Source: Chromatiales bacterium
Lineage (GTDB): Bacteria; Pseudomonadota; Gammaproteobacteria; Steroidobacterales; GCA-2729495
Assembly: GCA_024234935.1 (NCBI GenBank)
Contig: JACKNI010000001.1
Coordinates: 1 to 64,000, forward strand
DNA length: 64,000 bases
Direction: 5' to 3'
Both the position numbers and the translations under genes were made by a program. This document shows positions 1 through 9,600 of the stretch, piece after piece; positions within the stretch are counted from its first letter, which is position 1; each line of letters starts with the position of its first letter. The notes beneath the pieces are model-generated. The model searched no databases. It saw nothing but the letters and a program-made list of their open reading frames with translations, and was not told where the DNA came from.

Positions 1-333
1 GGCTATGTCGACGAGGCGCAAATGCCAAAGCTGATCGACGAGATAAATGTCTCTGGCGCACAGATCCTGTTTGTTGCACTCGGCAGCCCGAAGCAGGAAC
101 TGTGGATGGAGAAGTATCTGCCCCGGCTGCACCACATACGCGTCTGTCAGGGCGTCGGCGGCACTTTCGATGTGATCGCCGGCCGTGTGCGCCGGGCGCC
201 GGCAGCGTTTCGCCGCGCCAATCTCGAATGGTTTTACCGCCTGATCACCGAGCCGAAGCGTGCGCTCCGCCAGGTGGTGTTGCCGCAGTTCACCCTCGCG
301 GTATTTCGTGCCAAGCTGTCCAGCCGTTCCTGA
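1..333 (+). CDS. WecG/TagA/CpsF family glycosyltransferase, C-terminal part
   Basis: The frame is open from the first base of the window, so the N-terminus lies outside. The visible 110 residues carry the family signatures GSPKQELWM and GVGGTFDVIAGRVRRAP, followed by the usual LEWFYRLITEP segment. Members transfer N-acetylmannosaminuronic acid or related sugars to lipid-linked intermediates at the cytoplasmic face during exopolysaccharide, teichoic acid or enterobacterial common antigen synthesis. The gene ends 18 bases before the next start. An exopolysaccharide locus to the left is a reasonable inference but cannot be seen. The family is clear; the sugar substrate is unknown. Confidence 0.9.
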   Translation, partial: GYVDEAQMPKLIDEINVSGAQILFVALGSPKQELWMEKYLPRLHHIRVCQGVGGTFDVIAGRVRRAPAAFRRANLEWFYRLITEPKRALRQVVLPQFTLAVFRAKLSSRS

Positions 334-351
334 AGCCGCTGGTATCTGCTC

Positions 352-1938
352 ATGAGCAACGCCCCGCCGTCGGTCCTGCCCGGCGATCTCCTCGATTCCC
401 TCGCTGCCATCGTCGGCCCCGACCATCTGCGTACCGACGACGAATCCCGCACCTTTTACTCCACTGATGTCTTCCGCCAGGCCGATGTGCTGACTGCCGC
501 GGTCGTCACGCCGGGCAGTGTGGCCGAGCTGCAGGAAGTGATGCGGCTCTGCGCCCGGCACCGGACGCCAACGGTGGTGCGGGGCGGCGGCGCCTCCTAT
601 ACCAATGCCTATCTGCCGGTGCGCGCCGGGACGCTGACGCTCGATATGGGCCGGCTGACCGGTATCGAGATCAACGAGGAGGATCTCTACGTGACGGTCG
701 AGCCGGGCGTGACCTGGGCCCGGCTTTACGAGGCGCTGGCGCCGCGCGGCCTGCGCACGCCGATGTGGGGGCCGTTTTCCGGTTTGGTGGCGACGGTCGG
801 TGGCGGCATGTCGCACCAGGCCGTGAATTACGGTTCCGGGCTCTATGGCGTGTCGGCCGAGTCGCTGCTGTGCATGGATGTGATTCTCGCCAGCGGGGAG
901 ATGCTGTCGACCGGTTCCGGCGGCGGGACGAACAGTCTGCCGTTCTTCCGCTATTACGGGCCGGATCTCACCGGCCTGTTTGTCGGTGATGCGGGTACGC
1001 TCGGCGTGAAGGCACGGATCACGCTGCGCCTGATGCAAAAGCCGGAAGGCTTTGCCGGCAGTTCCTTCGGTTTTCCCGACGGCGAGAGCTGTCTGCGCGC
1101 GCTGATGGAAATTGCGCGCCTCGGGGTGGTGGCACAGAACTTCGGGCTCGATCCGCGCCAGCAGAAGACCGCGCTCACCCGGATGGCCTCGGCCAATCCC
1201 TTCGATGCGGCGAAGTCGGTGTTTTTCTCGGCCCGCAATCCGCTGGACGGTGCGCTGCAGGTGGCGAAGATGGGCCTCGCGGGACGCAACTTCCTGCGCA
1301 AGGCGGTGTACTCGGCGCATTTCGGCACGGAAGGGCTCACGAATGCCGAGGCGCGGCTGAAGCTTGCCAGCGTGCGTGCCATCGCGGCCCGGCATGGGGC
1401 GGAGGTGGCGAATTCCATTCCGGTTTACTTCAATGCCAATCCCTTCATGGAGCTGACGCCGATCCTCGGTCCCAATGGCGAGCGCTGGAAGCCGACCCAC
1501 GGCATTCTGCCGTTCTCGGCGGTACTGAAGCACCACGCGGATTTCGAGGCGCTGCTGGCCGAGTATCGCGACCGGATGCGGGAGCACCGGGTGCAGCTGA
1601 CGCGCATGCTGATGACTTTCAGCACCAATGCCTTCATCTATGAGCCGACCTTCCTGTGGGAAGACGAACGCAGCATCTATCACCGGCGGGTCTATCCGGC
1701 GGCGCTGCTGCCGAAGGTGCCGGAACATGCGGCGAATCCGGCCGGCCTTGCCCTGGTCCACGAGCTGAAGGAGCGCATCCAGGAACTCTGCACCCGCAAC
1801 GGGGCGAGCCATCTGCAGATCGGCAAGGATTACCCCTGGCTGGAGACCCGCAAGCCCGAAACCGGGACGCTGGTACGGCAGCTCAAGAGTCTGCTCGATC
1901 CCGAGGGGCTCCTGAACCCGGGTGCGCTGGGGTTTTAG
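352..1938 (+). CDS. FAD-binding oxidoreductase (GlcD/vanillyl-alcohol oxidase type)
   Basis: The protein has 528 residues. An N-terminal PCMH-type FAD domain (roughly residues 45-230) contains TVVRGGGASYTNAYLP, the usual pyrophosphate-binding stretch, and GLVATVGGGMSH. The C-terminus ends LLDPEGLLNPGALGF, the typical tail of FAD_binding_4/FAD-oxidase_C enzymes. These flavoproteins oxidise alpha-hydroxy acids or phenolic alcohols. No signal peptide is evident, so it is probably cytoplasmic. The start is ATG at 352 with a weak ribosome site. The downstream amidohydrolase lies on the same strand after about 75 bases and may share its transcript. The substrate is not predictable; a 4-cresol or vanillyl alcohol-like phenol is one possibility. 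Confidence 0.85.
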   Translation: MSNAPPSVLPGDLLDSLAAIVGPDHLRTDDESRTFYSTDVFRQADVLTAAVVTPGSVAELQEVMRLCARHRTPTVVRGGGASYTNAYLPVRAGTLTLDMGRLTGIEINEEDLYVTVEPGVTWARLYEALAPRGLRTPMWGPFSGLVATVGGGMSHQAVNYGSGLYGVSAESLLCMDVILASGEMLSTGSGGGTNSLPFFRYYGPDLTGLFVGDAGTLGVKARITLRLMQKPEGFAGSSFGFPDGESCLRALMEIARLGVVAQNFGLDPRQQKTALTRMASANPFDAAKSVFFSARNPLDGALQVAKMGLAGRNFLRKAVYSAHFGTEGLTNAEARLKLASVRAIAARHGAEVANSIPVYFNANPFMELTPILGPNGERWKPTHGILPFSAVLKHHADFEALLAEYRDRMREHRVQLTRMLMTFSTNAFIYEPTFLWEDERSIYHRRVYPAALLPKVPEHAANPAGLALVHELKERIQELCTRNGASHLQIGKDYPWLETRKPETGTLVRQLKSLLDPEGLLNPGALGF

Positions 1939-1948
1939 CCTCCCCAAG

Positions 1949-1958
1949 GTAGGAGCGG
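1949..1958. repeat. Possible solitary REP tip (GTAGGAGCGG)
   Basis: Ten bases identical to the tip of the REP palindromes at 3510, 5777 and 46220 occur between two genes, but the sequence after them diverges and no matching right arm follows. It may be a decayed half REP or chance. Confidence 0.3.
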
Positions 1959-2012
1959 GGGCGGACATTGGGGTATTCTGTGCGCCCCTTCCGCGATACC
2001 CGAGAGCGACTC

Positions 2013-3485
2013 ATGGCCAGCAAGAAAGCATTTGATCTCCTTATCAAGAACGTGCGCCTCGTACGCCCCAATGCGGCGATGGTGGAGCAGGGCGATATCG
2101 CCATCAGCGACGGGCGCTTTGTCAGGATCGCGCCGGAAATCGCGGCGGCCAGCGCCAAGACCGTCTATGACGGCAAGAACCGGCTGGCCTTCCCCGGCCT
2201 GGTCGATCCGCACATGCATACCGGCATCTATTCGCCGCTGGCCGAAGATGCACTGACCGAGAGCCGTGCCGCTGCCCAGGGCGGCGTCACTTCCAGCCTC
2301 AACTACATGCGCACCGGTGGCTACTATCTGAACAAGGGTGGCTCCTACAAGAAGTTCTTTCCGGAAGTGCAGGAGATTTCAGCCGGGCGCTTCTATGTCG
2401 ATTACGCCTATCACCTCGCGCCGATGGACAAGCGCCATATCCGCGAGATCCCGAGCCTCATCAATGATTTCGGTGTGACCTCCTTCAAGATCTTCATGTT
2501 CTACGGCGGTCACGGCCTGCATGGCCGGTCCTCGAACCAGCATGAGTTCCTGATGATCGGTGAGGACGAGAAGTACGATATCGCGCACTTCGAGTTCGTC
2601 ATGCGCGGCATCCGCAAGGCGATGAGCAAGTATCCGGACAAGGCCGATGCGCTGTCATTGAGCCTGCACTGCGAGACGGCCGAGATCATGTCGGCCTACA
2701 CGAAGATCGTCGAGGAGGAAGGCACACTGAAGGGGCTGCATGCCTACAGCGCGGGCCGTCCGCCGCATTCCGAGGGCCTGGCGATCTTCATCGCCTCGTA
2801 CCTGGCCAATGAAACCGATCTGCCGAACATCAACCTCCTGCACCTGACCTCGCGCAAGGCGGTGATCGCGGCGTTGCAGATGGCAGCGGTTTTTCCGCAT
2901 ATCGATTTCCGCCGTGAAGTGACCATCGGCCACCTGATGCTGGATACCGACTCCAAGGCAGCAGCGCTCGCCAAGGTGAATCCGCCGATCCGTCCGCGTG
3001 AAGACGTGGACTTCCTCTGGGAGCAGCTGGTAGCCGGCAACCTCGACTGGGTGTGCAGCGATCACGCCTGCTGCAAGCACGAGATGAAGATCGACAAGAA
3101 GAAGCCGGGCAATATCTGGCTGGCGAAGTCCGGTTTTGGCGGTACCGAGTACCTGCTGTCGGCACTGATCACCGAGGGCCGCAAGCGCGGTCTGAGCTAC
3201 AACCAGATGGCGAAGCTGACCAGCCTCAATGCCGCGCAGCGCTTCGGCCTGCACAGCAAGGGCGATATCGCCGAGGGCCTGGATGCCGATATCGTGCTGG
3301 TGGATCCGAACGATACCTGGACGGTGCGCGCTGCCGACTCCGAGTCACAGCAGGGCTATACGCCCTTTGAGGGCCTGGAGATGACGGCACGGGTCAAGAC
3401 GACCTTCCTGCGCGGTCAGCGGATCTATGACAACGGCGAGGTGCTGGGTAACCCGGTCGGCAAGTATCTGCACCGGCCGTATTGA
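2013..3485 (+). CDS. Dihydropyrimidinase/hydantoinase-type amidohydrolase
   Basis: This 490-residue cyclic amidohydrolase has the full metal-site set. DPHMHTG gives the HxH pair, TSFKIF the lysine normally carboxylated to bridge the two metals, LSLHCE and LLHLTSRK the two histidines, and CSDHACCKHE the catalytic Asp. The family hydrolyses dihydropyrimidines, hydantoins or allantoin. I chose ATG at 2013 because a longer frame from 1968 begins with 15 residues unlike the family, while 2013 is followed by MASKKAFDLLIKN, the normal first strand. A GAGAG stretch lies just upstream. It could be co-transcribed with the FAD oxidase. Substrate unknown; the fold and metal site are clear. Confidence 0.88.
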   Translation: MASKKAFDLLIKNVRLVRPNAAMVEQGDIAISDGRFVRIAPEIAAASAKTVYDGKNRLAFPGLVDPHMHTGIYSPLAEDALTESRAAAQGGVTSSLNYMRTGGYYLNKGGSYKKFFPEVQEISAGRFYVDYAYHLAPMDKRHIREIPSLINDFGVTSFKIFMFYGGHGLHGRSSNQHEFLMIGEDEKYDIAHFEFVMRGIRKAMSKYPDKADALSLSLHCETAEIMSAYTKIVEEEGTLKGLHAYSAGRPPHSEGLAIFIASYLANETDLPNINLLHLTSRKAVIAALQMAAVFPHIDFRREVTIGHLMLDTDSKAAALAKVNPPIRPREDVDFLWEQLVAGNLDWVCSDHACCKHEMKIDKKKPGNIWLAKSGFGGTEYLLSALITEGRKRGLSYNQMAKLTSLNAAQRFGLHSKGDIAEGLDADIVLVDPNDTWTVRAADSESQQGYTPFEGLEMTARVKTTFLRGQRIYDNGEVLGNPVGKYLHRPY

Positions 3486-3509
3486 GGGGATCGACCGAAT
3501 ATCGTGGCC

Positions 3510-3569
3510 GTAGGAGCGGCTTCAGCCGCGATTATTTGACCAAGAGATCGCGGCTGAAGCCGCTCCTAC
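3510..3569. repeat. REP palindrome 1, perfect 23-base arms
   Basis: The left arm 3510-3532 (GTAGGAGCGGCTTCAGCCGC then GAT) is the exact reverse complement of 3547-3569, leaving a 14-base loop. The GTAG tip is the tetranucleotide typical of REPs handled by REP-associated tyrosine transposases. The right arm provides the TAG stop of the small minus-strand gene that ends at 3566. Two related palindromes occur at 5777 and 46220. Confidence 0.93.
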
Positions 3570-3961
3570 GAGCGGGCGAGGAAGGTCGGGACGCGGATAT
3601 CGTTGCTGGAGCGGGCAAAGGCGCCGGTCTTCGGGCCATCGCTGCTGTTCAGCCTTTCACCGCTGTTCTTCACGCGGACCAGTTCGGCGAACATCATGAG
3701 TATCGACAGGGTGTAGCGGCCGGCATCGGCCGGCGACATCTTGCGTACCGATACCTGGACGGCGGTTTCGCGCTCGGTCGGCGGCACGCTGTTCATGGCC
3801 TTGCGCAGGGACTCGAAGCGCGGGCGGATGGACTCGGGGATGTCGTCGGGGTGCAGGGTTTCGAGGTGCTCGACGTAGGCCGTGATCAGCCGTTGCTTGG
3901 CCGGCTCATCGGCGGTCAGGGCACGGACGGCGGCGAAGAATCGATCCGGAACCGGGCGCAT
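3566..3961 (-). CDS. Hypothetical protein, 131 residues
   Basis: I do not recognise a family. The sequence is soluble and mostly helical, beginning MRPVPDRFFAAVRALTADEP, with no signal peptide or membrane segment. The ATG at 3961 is preferred over a GTG at 3973 because AGGTGA sits eight bases upstream of it. The last codons run into REP palindrome 1, whose GTAG tip gives the TAG stop, so the original C-terminus may have been altered when the REP arrived. The gene is divergent from glnS with about 110 bases between starts. Its GC content and codon choice match neighbours, which supports a real gene. Confidence 0.6.
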   Translation of the reverse strand: MRPVPDRFFAAVRALTADEPAKQRLITAYVEHLETLHPDDIPESIRPRFESLRKAMNSVPPTERETAVQVSVRKMSPADAGRYTLSILMMFAELVRVKNSGERLNSSDGPKTGAFARSSNDIRVPTFLARS

Positions 3962-4073
3962 GCAAGGGTTCACCTGAAAAACTTATGTACAATCAGTATC
4001 TAACAGCAAAACTATATAGGGCTTTCTGCTCCCGGCCCAACTCCCGGTGGTGGATCTGTGCGGCGCTTCACGC

Positions 4074-5780
4074 ATGAGCGGTACCGAGCCGACGAGCAAC
4101 GCAGCAGAAGCGCCGGGGCGCGATTTCATCCGCCAGATCATTGCCGATGACCTGGCCAGCGGGCGTCACCGGCAGATCGTCACGCGCTTCCCCCCGGAGC
4201 CCAATGGCTACCTCCATATCGGCCATGCCAAGGCGATCTGCCTGAACTTCGGCATCGCCGCGGAAACCGGCGGGCGCTGCTTCCTGCGTCTGGATGACAC
4301 CAATCCGCTCAGGGAAGACCAGGCCTATGTGGACTCGATCGTCGACAGCGTGCACTGGCTGGGTTTCGACTGGGGTGACCGGCTGACGCATGCCTCGGAT
4401 TATTTCCCGAAGATCCACGCCTGCGCCGTGCAGCTGATCGAAGCCGGCAAGGCCTATGTCGACAGTCTCACGGCGGAGCAGATGCGTGAATATCGCGGCA
4501 CCCTGACGGCGCCGGGCCGGGAGAGTCCGCACCGCAACCGCAGCGTCGCTGAAAACCTCGAGCTGTTCGAGCGCATGCGGAGCGGCGAGTTTGCCGACGG
4601 TGAACATGTGCTGCGCGCAAAGATCGACATGGCGTCGCCGAACATCAACCTGCGCGACCCGGTCCTGTACCGGATTCGACGCGCCGTCCATCAGCGTACC
4701 GGCGATACCTGGTGCATCTATCCGATGTACGACTTTGCGCACACCATTTCCGATGCGCTGGAAGGCATCAGCCATTCGCTGTGCACGCTGGAGTTTGAGG
4801 ATCACCGGCCGCTTTACGAGTGGCTGCTCGCGCAGCTGCCCTTGCCGGCAAAGCCGCGGCAGATCGAGTTCTCGCGGCTCAACCTGGCCTTTACCGTGAC
4901 CAGCAAGCGCAAGCTGGCCGAGCTGATCGAGCTCGGGCACGTGTCCGGCTGGGACGATCCGCGCATGCCGACGATTGCCGGGATGCGCCGGCGCGGCTAT
5001 CCGCCGGCCGCACTGCGCGACTTCGTGCAGCGCACCGGCGTGACCAAGAAAGAACACCTGATCCAGATGAGCCTGCTGGAAAACTGCGTGCGCGAGGATC
5101 TGAATGTGCGGGCGCCGCGGGCCATGGCGGTACTGCAACCGCTGAAAGTCGTGTTGCTGAACTATCCCGAAGGCCAGACGGAGATGCTGCGCGGGGCGAA
5201 TCATCCCGACCGGCCGGAACTGGGCGAACGGGAAATACCCTTTGGTCGCGAACTCTGGATCGAGCAGGATGACTTCGCCGAGAATCCGCCAAAGAAGTTT
5301 TTCCGGCTGCAGCCGGGCGGTGAAGTCCGCCTGCGCTACGGCTACATCATCAAGTGCGTCGCCGTGATCAAGGATGCGGCCGGGCAGCTCACTGAAGTGC
5401 ACTGCAGCTACGACCCGGACACGCGCAGCGGTCTGAGCGGCGCCGAGCGCAAGGTCAAGGGCACCATCCACTGGGTCAGCGCGGTGCATGCGGTAACGGC
5501 CGAGGTGCGCCTCTACGACCGCCTGTTCAGCGTGCCGCGGCCGGATGCCGGTGCGGAGGGCCAGGACTTCAAGAGCTTCCTCAATCCGGGCTCATTGCAG
5601 CTCGCCGAAAACTGCCAGCTGGAGCCCGCGCTGCAGTCGACTGCGCCGGGCGATGTCCTGCAGTTTGAACGCCTCGGCTACTTCGTTGCCGATCGTTGCG
5701 AGCACAGCGCCGCGCGACCGGTCTACAACCGCATCGTCACCCTGCGCGATTCGTGGGCGAAGCTGGAAGAAGCGGGGTAG
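4074..5780 (+). CDS. glnS: Glutaminyl-tRNA synthetase
   Basis: The protein has 568 residues, slightly longer than the roughly 550 of enterobacterial GlnRS. It charges tRNA-Gln with glutamine in the cytoplasm. Class I signatures are present: FPPEPNGYLHIGHAKA contains HIGH, and VTSKRKLAEL is the KMSKS equivalent with Thr in place of Met. An anticodon-binding beta-barrel domain follows. The ATG at 4074 gives MSGTEPTSNAAEAPGRDFI; a start at 4047 would add nine residues without family support. AT-rich DNA with TATATA near 4013 could be its -10 box. The TAG stop at 5778-5780 is part of the GTAG tip of REP palindrome 2. Confidence 0.97.
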   Translation: MSGTEPTSNAAEAPGRDFIRQIIADDLASGRHRQIVTRFPPEPNGYLHIGHAKAICLNFGIAAETGGRCFLRLDDTNPLREDQAYVDSIVDSVHWLGFDWGDRLTHASDYFPKIHACAVQLIEAGKAYVDSLTAEQMREYRGTLTAPGRESPHRNRSVAENLELFERMRSGEFADGEHVLRAKIDMASPNINLRDPVLYRIRRAVHQRTGDTWCIYPMYDFAHTISDALEGISHSLCTLEFEDHRPLYEWLLAQLPLPAKPRQIEFSRLNLAFTVTSKRKLAELIELGHVSGWDDPRMPTIAGMRRRGYPPAALRDFVQRTGVTKKEHLIQMSLLENCVREDLNVRAPRAMAVLQPLKVVLLNYPEGQTEMLRGANHPDRPELGEREIPFGRELWIEQDDFAENPPKKFFRLQPGGEVRLRYGYIIKCVAVIKDAAGQLTEVHCSYDPDTRSGLSGAERKVKGTIHWVSAVHAVTAEVRLYDRLFSVPRPDAGAEGQDFKSFLNPGSLQLAENCQLEPALQSTAPGDVLQFERLGYFVADRCEHSAARPVYNRIVTLRDSWAKLEEAG

Positions 5781-5842
5781 GAGCGGCTTCAGCCGCGATG
5801 CTTTCCCCCGGCTGGAAGAATCGCGCCTGAAGGCGCTCCTAC
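5777..5842. repeat. REP palindrome 2 between convergent genes
   Basis: The left arm 5777-5799 is identical to that of REP 1. The right arm 5820-5842 matches its reverse complement except for two compensating changes that create an internal GCGCCTGAAGGCGC palindrome. The element sits between convergent genes and supplies both stop codons: TAG at 5778-5780 for glnS and TAG read on the minus strand at 5839-5841 for the SAM hydrolase gene. It could also act as a bidirectional terminator or mRNA stabiliser. Confidence 0.9.
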
Positions 5843-6630
5843 CTGGTTGTGCTGACGACCGTTACCGGCGCGCCGCGACCCAGCCCGAGGCCATCCGCGG
5901 CGCTGCCTTCCGCACGCGCAATCTCCAGCACGCCGAAGGAATTGAGCAGGGCCAGAAAGTCGCCGGGCTGCGCTTCGCCGTAAGTCCGGCAGACAGGCAT
6001 GCGCCGGCCGCCGGCGAGCACTTCGGCCTTGCGCAGACGGGCGAGCAGCCCGGCATCGATGTTGGTGATCAGGTTGCCGAAGTTGTCGATCGCCACCACG
6101 GTGCCACGTATTTCCTGTTCGCTGCACAGCGGATCCTCGAGCAGCGAGGGCACGAGTTCGCCGGCCGGCGGGCCGATGTCGCTGATCGAAAAGCGCCCGG
6201 CAGCGAGTCCTGCGGCAAGCGGCGCAAAGATGTCGCGACCATGAAAGGTATGGCTCGGCACGGGCCAGCCCTGCCGGGCACGCCAGTCTTCAGCGAGACG
6301 GTGGCAGCGCGCCCCGGGCCGGCTCAGCAGGGGCTGCAGCAGGCCGTTGTCCGGCGCGAGAAACAGGTGGCCGTCGAGTTCGCCGGCGATGATGTTGCGC
6401 TGCGTGCCGACACCGGGATCCACCACGGCCACATGCACCGTCCCCGCGGGAAAGTACGCGTAGCTGCGCGCCAGCCAGAAACCGGCTTCGATCGGCCAGT
6501 GCGGCGGAATTTCGTGGCTGAGGTCGACGATGACAGCCCCGGGCAGCTGGCTGAGGATCGCACCCTTCATGACGCCGACGAAGGGCCCCTTGAAGCCGAA
6601 ATCCGTCGTCAGCGTGATGATGGGTGACAT
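5839..6630 (-). CDS. SAM hydroxide adenosyltransferase (DUF62 family)
   Basis: The 263-residue protein begins MSPIITLTTDFGFKGPFVG and contains DLSHEIPP, VVDPGVGTQR and LAPDNGLLQP. These are the conserved stretches of the family that includes fluorinase, chlorinase and SAM hydrolases. Ordinary bacterial members split S-adenosylmethionine to adenosine and methionine using water. It starts four bases after the RND permease stop, so it is the last gene of that operon. Its stop codon comes from REP palindrome 2. A role in the exporter system is unclear; the co-transcription may be incidental. Halogenase activity is unlikely without evidence for a halide pocket. Confidence 0.88.
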   Translation of the reverse strand: MSPIITLTTDFGFKGPFVGVMKGAILSQLPGAVIVDLSHEIPPHWPIEAGFWLARSYAYFPAGTVHVAVVDPGVGTQRNIIAGELDGHLFLAPDNGLLQPLLSRPGARCHRLAEDWRARQGWPVPSHTFHGRDIFAPLAAGLAAGRFSISDIGPPAGELVPSLLEDPLCSEQEIRGTVVAIDNFGNLITNIDAGLLARLRKAEVLAGGRRMPVCRTYGEAQPGDFLALLNSFGVLEIARAEGSAADGLGLGRGAPVTVVSTTR

Positions 6631-6633
6631 GTG

Positions 6634-9600
6634 TCAGGTGGTGATGTCTGCGGGTCGCTGGCCGGTATTTCCGGCCTTGCCGCGACGCTGCTGCCACCGG
6701 CGGCCGATGTTGGCCTGGAGCATGAGGATGCTCGGCGTCAGGATCAGCGTGAGGATTGAGGCGAAGGTCAGGCCGCCGACGATCACGGTGGCCATCTCTG
6801 CCCACCACTGGCCGCTCGGGCTGCCGAAGGTGATCCGGCGGTCGAGAAAGTCGATGTTCATGCCGAGTGCCATCGGCAGCAGGCCGAGGATCATCACGAT
6901 CTTGGTCAGCAGCACCGGGCGCAGGCGCTGGGCGCAGGTGCGCAGTACCGCTTCCCTGGCATTCATGCCGGCTTCCGCGAGCTTGTTGTAGGTGTCGATC
7001 AGCACGATGTTGTTGTTGACGATGATGCCAGCCAGCGCAATCGTGCCGATACCGCAGTTGACCAGGCTGAAGGGCTTCCCGGTGATCATCAGCCCGATCA
7101 GCACGCCACCGGTCGAGAACACCACGGCGGTGAGCACCAGCAGGGGCTGAAACAGGCTGTTGAATTCGGCGACCAGGATCAGCGCGATCAGGCCGAGACC
7201 GATCAGAAAGGCCTTGACGAGAAAGCTCGCCGTTTCCTGCTGGGTTCTCGCGCCACCCTTGAAGCGGATCGCCACACTCGGATCGAGCTTCAGCGAGGGC
7301 AGCGCCGCGGTCACTTTTGCCAGCACCGGGTCGATCTGCACGCCAGGGTCGAGATCGGCCTGTACGAGCATCGTGCGGCGCATGTCGGTGCGCATGATGG
7401 TCGGCGTGGCCGGGCCAGGTGTACGCGATACGAAGCTGCCGATCGGCACGTTGCCGGTGCGTGTGGGGATGCGCAGTTCGGCGAGCTGGTCGAGGCTGCG
7501 ATCGTCGGCCGGGAAGCGCACACGGATGTCGATTTCCTCATCGGAATCGTCCGGCCGGTAAGTGCCGAGCTTGATGCCATTGGTGACCAGCTGGATGATG
7601 CTGCCGACCAGTGACACATCGGCGCCGAACTTGGCCGCCTGGGCGCGATCCACATCCATGCGCCATTCGATGCCGGGCAGGGGCTGCGTGTCTTCGGTAT
7701 TGCGCACACCCGGAATCTTCTCGACCACGCCGTGTATCTTAGTCACGGCATCGCGCAGCGCATCGAGCGATGGCGACGAGGCCTCGATGGTGACCGGTTT
7801 GCCCTGTTCGGGTCCGGTGTTCGGCAGCCGCGCCTCGATGGAGAGCCCGGCGATGTCCGCGATGCGTTCGCGGATATCGGCCATGATCTCGGCTGCCGGG
7901 CGCCGCTGGTCCCAGTTCTCGAAGTTCAGGCTGATCGAACCGATCTGGTCGGCTGGCGCGCCCGCATTGCCCTTGCCGGCGGTTGCATACGCGGTCTTGA
8001 TGCCGTCGACACCGACGATGCGCTGTTCGACGAGGCGTACCAGGCGGTCCTTCTCCTGGGTGGACAGGTCACCGCGTGCGCGGATGTCGACGCTGCCCTG
8101 TGGCGGGTCCACTGCCGGGAAAAGCGTGACACCGTGACCAAATGTGCCGTAAGCGATGAACACGAGGATCAGCATGGTGGTCAGCAGACCGACGGTACGA
8201 CCCGGGTGATTGATCGCGCGCGTGACGACGCGCATGTAGACACCAGTCCATCCGCCGATCTCGTTGAGGTCGCCCTCTTCGGCAAGCATGAGCTGGCGGC
8301 GGTTCTCCGGCGTGAGGTGACCGGCCCGGCCAAAGATCGAGCCCAGCGCCGGGACCACGAACATGGCGATGAGCAGCGAGGCGACCAGCGTATAGACCAG
8401 CACGATCGGCATCGACTTCAGGAAGCTGCCGATCAGGCCCGGCCAGAACACCAGCGGCAGGAATGCGACGATGGTTGCCGAGATCGAGGCGAAGATCGGC
8501 CAGGCCATGCGCTTGGCAGCCTCGGCATAGGCCACGCGGCGATCAAGGCCTTCCGCCATGCGGCGATCCGCGAGTTCCACGACGACGATTCCGCCATCGA
8601 CCACCAGGCCCACCGACATGATCAGGCCGAAGAAGACCACCATGTTCATGGTCATGTCGGACATGCCGATGAGCAGGAATGCGGCACAGAAGGAGCCGGG
8701 TATCGAGATCCCGGCGAGCAGGGCATTTTGCAGGCCGAGGATGCCGATCAGGCAGATCACCACCAGCAGGACGGCCACGACCACGTCATTGACCAGCTGG
8801 TTGACGTCGTCGCGCACGAAAACGGATTTGTCCCGCGAGTAGGTCAGGGAGATACCGGGCGGCCAGGACTTCTGTGCCTCGGCGACAACCAGCTTGATGT
8901 TCGCGACGACGTCCAGCAGGTTGGACCCGTTGCGCTGGACCACGCGGATGCCGACCGCCGGTTTGCCGTTCAGGCGCGAGTAGCTTTCCGCATCCTTGAA
9001 GGTACGGTGCACCTGGGCGATGTCGCGGAAATAGACCACCTTCTGGCCGTCTGTTTTCAGCGGCAGGCTGAGCAGGTCTTCGGGCGATTCGATCAGGCCC
9101 GGCACCTTGACGGCGAAGCGTCCCTGTTCCGACTGCAGGGAACCCGCAGCGACCAGCCGGTTGTTCCGCTGCACGAAGTTGAGCACATCGGCCGGCGACA
9201 GCCCGTAGCTCTCCATCGCCAGGGGATTGATGACGATTTCCAGCACTTCGTCGCGTATGCCGGCCAGGTTTACCTCCAGCACGCCATCAACCGCCTGCAG
9301 CCGGTCCTTGAGCTTCCGGGCAATGGAGTTCATCGTGCGTTCGGGCAGACTGCCGCCGAGGTTGATGACCAGCATCGGGTCGAACTGCGAGAACTTGATC
9401 TCGTTGACGGTCGGCTCACGCGCATCGGCGGGCATTTCCGCCTTGGCCTGGTCGACCTTCTCGCGGACATTCGTCAGCGCCTGTTCGATGTCGATCTCCG
9501 GCTCGAACTCGAGCGTTACCGATGCGCGGCCCTCGGTCGCCGAGGCGACCATTTCCTTGATGCCCTCGATGTTGCGCAGTTGCTGCTCGAGTGGCCGGAC

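Noticed and set aside
4068..5489. Minus-strand frame, 473 codons
   Set aside because: Antisense to glnS.
6634..6660. Fluorinase/chlorinase function for the DUF62 protein
   Set aside because: Only general family motifs are visible; nothing supports halide use.
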